Assembly: GCA_027026295.1 (NCBI GenBank)
Contig: JALVOR010000353.1
Coordinates: 1,358 to 8,838, forward strand
Reading direction: 5' to 3'
DNA length: 7,481 nt
Source of the DNA: Anaerolineales bacterium
Lineage (GTDB): Bacteria; Chloroflexota; Anaerolineae; Anaerolineales; DRMV01
Shown here: piece by piece, positions 5,383-7,481 of the stretch
Layout of the letters: each line of letters opens with the position of its first letter
Position numbering within the stretch: the stretch's first letter is position 1
Notes under the pieces: model-generated
Seen by the model: the letters and a program-made list of their open reading frames with translations, nothing else
What the model was told of the DNA's origin: nothing
Databases searched by the model: none
Translations under genes and position numbers: made by a program

Positions 5383-5413
5383 AAAAGGGACGCCGATGCA
5401 CAGCGTCCCTTTT
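5383..5413. terminator. Hairpin terminator after the DUF4332 gene, upstream of trmB
   Basis: An 11-bp perfect stem AAAAGGGACGC (5383-5393) / GCGTCCCTTTT (5403-5413) with a 9-nt loop. Read on the minus strand it begins 14 nt after the DUF4332 stop and ends in UUUU. The longer T-rich run (TTTTTGTTTTT) lies on the plus strand. It is probably an intrinsic terminator of the DUF4332 transcript; because trmB has no obvious promoter of its own, it may act as a partial attenuator. Confidence 0.72.
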
Positions 5414-5427
5414 TGTTTTTGGCAGGT

Positions 5428-5832
5428 TTAGTATTCGATGGCGCGTGGCAACTGTTTGGCCTGGGCTATCCAGGCTTTGATCATGTTGAGGGTAGGCAGG
5501 CGGCGCACCAGTTTTTTTGCTTCGTTGACTTCTATTACTTTGGCGTAGAGGTTGTCAGGGTTGCGCTGTGCCAGTTCAACGACGGTGTCCACGCCGGCTT
5601 CTTCCAGCAGGTCGGCGTATTCGGGCCCAATGCCCTTGATGCGGAACAGGTCCGCGTGGTTGACCCATTCCAGCACCAGTTTTTCACTTACGCCGGAAAG
5701 TTCGGCCAACGCCTGACGGCCTTTCTTGGTACCTGCTTTCTTCAGCAGGTCGTTGGTGCCGCGGATGCCAGCGCCGCGCAGTTTCTCAGCGTAAACGTCG
5801 CCGATGCCTTCGATTGCTTCCAGTTTTGCCAT
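5428..5832 (-). CDS. DUF4332-type double helix-hairpin-helix protein
   Basis: A compact 134-residue cytosolic protein. Two helix-hairpin-helix units of the GIG type are clear: IEGIGDVYAEKLRGAGI (7-23) and IKGIGPEYADLLEEAGV (65-81). Each is followed by a helical segment; the stretch HADLFRIKGIG and the end NLYAKVIEVNEAKKLVRRLP match stand-alone DUF4332 proteins as I know them. GIG hairpins commonly bind the DNA or RNA backbone without sequence specificity, so nucleic-acid binding is likely, but no enzymatic motif is present and the role is unknown. ATG 5832 is supported by AAAGGAG (5847-5841) 8 nt upstream. The gene has its own extended -10 promoter and a downstream hairpin, so it is probably a monocistronic, well-expressed unit inside a gene row of the same orientation. 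Start and family are quite secure. Confidence 0.9.
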   Translation of the reverse strand: MAKLEAIEGIGDVYAEKLRGAGIRGTNDLLKKAGTKKGRQALAELSGVSEKLVLEWVNHADLFRIKGIGPEYADLLEEAGVDTVVELAQRNPDNLYAKVIEVNEAKKLVRRLPTLNMIKAWIAQAKQLPRAIEY

Positions 5833-5891
5833 TTTGTGTACTCCTTTCGGGAAAATGCCTTGGCAAATGATACAGGTGTAAGGTGAGGATT

Positions 5892-5900
5892 ATTATAACA
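5892..5900 (-). promoter_or_regulatory. Extended -10 promoter of the DUF4332 gene
   Basis: On the minus strand TG-T-TATAAT (5900-5892) is a perfect extended -10 element located 59 nt upstream of the ATG at 5832, in the 75-bp gap after the YhhN gene. There is no convincing -35, as is usual for extended -10 promoters. Most of the gap becomes a roughly 50-nt leader ending in a strong Shine-Dalgarno. Confidence 0.65.
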
Positions 5901-5907
5901 TATTGGG

Positions 5908-6597
5908 CTATATTGCAGTGGCGTTCGCGATAAGCAGCACACCGACGGTGATGGCAATTTGCCCGATATGGTAAAGCATCCGCGTCCACAGTCTGCCGTG
6001 CGGAATCGGATGCACGAAGCGGTTCCACGCCAACAGGGCGTCGGAGAGGAAAAAGAGCACCGCGCCGACTGCAACGCCGATTGCCCCGCCGCGGGAAACC
6101 GCCGCTTGCAGGGGAAGCAGCAGGGCGGAAAGTACCATCAGGCTGATGACGATGAGGTAAGCGGCGACAGGCTTGATGAGTGATTTCTTGCCGCTGGCTT
6201 CCAGCGCTGCGCGCAGGCGCTCATAGTATTTGCCCGCGACCAGTCCCACTACGATGGCAAGCCCCGCTGTCCAGAAATCGAAGCGCGGGGCGCTCATGTT
6301 GAACGCTAACAGGTAAGCGATGTGCCCCAACAGGAAAGCCGCCAGACCCCACAGAAAGCGTTCTTTGGGTAGCATGAGGAAAATATCCCCTAAAAGGGAG
6401 AAAAACAGCGCCAGAGCGACCCAGGCGAGCATGGGGGCGGGTTTCGACAACGCCCGCGCGCCGCTGATGACGGCAAACAGCAACGCAACCATCACCGCCG
6501 GCTTGGTGAAATAGCCCATCCGCCGGCGGTCGAGCGCCACCGCGAACCAGTCTCCTACCGCGATGGCAATGGCAATGCCAACCCATTGCGCCCACAT
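5908..6597 (-). CDS. YhhN/TMEM86-family membrane protein (lysoplasmalogenase-like)
   Basis: A 229-residue polytopic membrane protein with about seven or eight hydrophobic helices spread over its full length. Family signatures are visible: ALFFSLLGDIFLML (62-75, Asp71), RFLWGLAAFLLGHIAYLLAF (80-99), GAVLFFLSDALLAWNRF (178-194, Asp186) and YHIGQIAITVGVL (209-221). The two membrane-embedded Asp residues are the conserved candidates for catalysis in this family. Characterised animal members hydrolyse the vinyl-ether bond of lysoplasmalogens; for a bacterium the substrate is uncertain, so only the family is called. The ATG is separated from the era stop by a single base, and GGAAGG at the era 3' end lies about 5 nt before it, so translation is probably coupled to era. 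Downstream there is a 75-bp gap with the DUF4332 promoter. Confidence 0.86.
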   Translation of the reverse strand: MWAQWVGIAIAIAVGDWFAVALDRRRMGYFTKPAVMVALLFAVISGARALSKPAPMLAWVALALFFSLLGDIFLMLPKERFLWGLAAFLLGHIAYLLAFNMSAPRFDFWTAGLAIVVGLVAGKYYERLRAALEASGKKSLIKPVAAYLIVISLMVLSALLLPLQAAVSRGGAIGVAVGAVLFFLSDALLAWNRFVHPIPHGRLWTRMLYHIGQIAITVGVLLIANATAI

Positions 6598-6598
6598 A

Positions 6599-7481
6599 TC
6601 AACCTTCCTTCTTCTTGTTGTGTGGCAGGCGGAAGCCGAACCATTGCAGCGTGCTGGGGTCGTTGCGCCAATTCTTGCGCACTTTCACCCGCAGGTCGAG
6701 GAACACCTTGCGCCCGCTCATGGCTTCGATGGCCTGCCGCGCGGTGCTGCCGATTTGCTTCAGCATCGCGCCGCCCTTGCCGATGACGATGCCTTTCTGC
6801 GAGTCGCGTTCTACGAACAGGGTGGCCGCAATATAGGCGCCGCGCTCGCCGCGCTCTTTGTATTCGTCGATGCGCACGGCCAACGCGTGGGGCACTTCGT
6901 CGCGCAGGTGCAGCAGCGCGGCCTCGCGAATCAGATCTGCTGCGATTTCCCGCTCCGTGAGGTCGGTGAGGGTGTCTTCGTCGTAGTAAGGTGGGCTGAG
7001 GGGCAGCCGCTCGAAAATGGCGTCCAGCAGGGCGTCCAGCCCCTCGCCGGTGAGCGCCGAAATCGGGATGAGCGGCGCGCCGGGCAGCAGTTCCCGATAC
7101 ATAGCCTGGTAGGCTTCCAGCCGGTCTTTGGGTGTGAGGTCCACCTTGTTGAAGACGATGAGCACCGGCAGGTCTTTGGCGGTCTGCTGCAGGAATTCGG
7201 CCACCATGCGGTCTTCGGGGTGGGGGAGGTAGGCGCCGTCGACCATGAAGAGGATGAGGTCGACGTCTTCCCACGTGGAAAGCGCCTCGTAGTTCATGGC
7301 CTCCCCGAGTTTGTGGTGGGGTTTGTGGATGCCGGGGGCATCGACGAACACGATTTGCCCCCGCTCGGTGGTGAGGATGCCCAACTGGCGCTTGCGGGTG
7401 GTCTGCGGCCGGGGGGAGACCGCGGCGATTTTCTGCCCCAGCAGGGCGTTCATCAGGGTCGATTTGCCCACGTTGGGGCGG
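6599..7481 (-). CDS. era: GTPase Era (5' end cut by window)
   Basis: 293 C-terminal residues of the ribosome-assembly GTPase Era, which binds 16S rRNA near its 3' end and assists 30S maturation at the membrane-cytosol interface. Numbering from the first visible codon: G1 RPNVGKST (1-8, the preceding Gly is outside), G2 region with PQTTRKRQLG (25-34), G3 DAPG (47-50), G4 NKVD (111-114) and G5 SALTGEG (141-147). The C-terminal KH domain has GIVIGKGGAMLKQIG (230-244), with the RNA-binding GKGG loop, and ends in the usual VKVRKNWR...WFGF segment. Only about ten residues are missing, given the usual length near 300. YhhN follows after one base. The first in-frame GTG at 7471 lies inside the G1 loop and is not the true start. 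Confidence 0.96.
   Translation of the reverse strand, partial: RPNVGKSTLMNALLGQKIAAVSPRPQTTRKRQLGILTTERGQIVFVDAPGIHKPHHKLGEAMNYEALSTWEDVDLILFMVDGAYLPHPEDRMVAEFLQQTAKDLPVLIVFNKVDLTPKDRLEAYQAMYRELLPGAPLIPISALTGEGLDALLDAIFERLPLSPPYYDEDTLTDLTEREIAADLIREAALLHLRDEVPHALAVRIDEYKERGERGAYIAATLFVERDSQKGIVIGKGGAMLKQIGSTARQAIEAMSGRKVFLDLRVKVRKNWRNDPSTLQWFGFRLPHNKKKEG

Noticed and set aside
5360..5401. In-frame GTG start for trmB at 5401
   Set aside because: The codon lies in the loop of a terminator-like hairpin and the 14 added residues do not look like TrmB; ATG 5359 is preferred.
5855..5864. Small palindrome TGCC-TT-GGCA between the DUF4332 promoter and gene
   Set aside because: Four-bp arms are too short to support an operator or hairpin call.
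1..7481. CRISPR array, insertion sequence, rRNA or riboswitch
   Set aside because: I looked for regular repeat-spacer units, terminal repeats with a transposase, rRNA-like segments and conserved aptamer-like leaders, and saw none.

Overview
The window looks like a chromosomal segment of a GC-rich bacterium, most likely a member of the Chloroflexota (Anaerolineae or a relative). I infer this from the style of several proteins: a stand-alone DUF4332 helix-hairpin-helix protein, a SpoIIE-type phosphatase coupled to a tiny P-loop protein, a bactofilin-like beta-helix membrane protein, and a tyrosine recombinase ending in a typical Chloroflexota-like tail. No rRNA or marker gene settles the taxonomy. 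There is no CRISPR array, insertion sequence or obvious defence locus, and no stretch over 300 bases lacks a gene.

Left, accessory part (1 to about 1257): a 5'-cut ORF that carries a PAP2-type motif and then an unrelated tail, converging on a complete tyrosine integrase gene on the minus strand. The integrase start codon abuts a 54-bp inverted repeat that contains its own Shine-Dalgarno sequence. Just beyond lies a tRNA-Gly(CCC) gene on the same strand with a near-consensus promoter. The tRNA 3' end faces the integrase, the classic layout of an element integrated at a tRNA gene. The element would extend leftwards out of the window.

Middle part (1388-4593): a minus-strand pair with an ATGA overlap (SpoIIE/PP2C-like phosphatase, then a 126-residue P-loop kinase-like protein). 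Divergent from it is a plus-strand pair (YitT-family membrane protein, then a secreted or membrane beta-helix protein). This ends at a strong hairpin shared with the convergent trmB gene.

Right part (4574-7481), all minus strand: era (5' end outside the window) tightly followed by a YhhN/lysoplasmalogenase-like membrane protein; then a DUF4332 gene with its own extended -10 promoter and a following hairpin; then trmB for tRNA m7G46 methylation. These are ordinary housekeeping or envelope genes. The most interesting material is the tRNA-Gly/hairpin/integrase junction and the phosphatase/P-loop pair.
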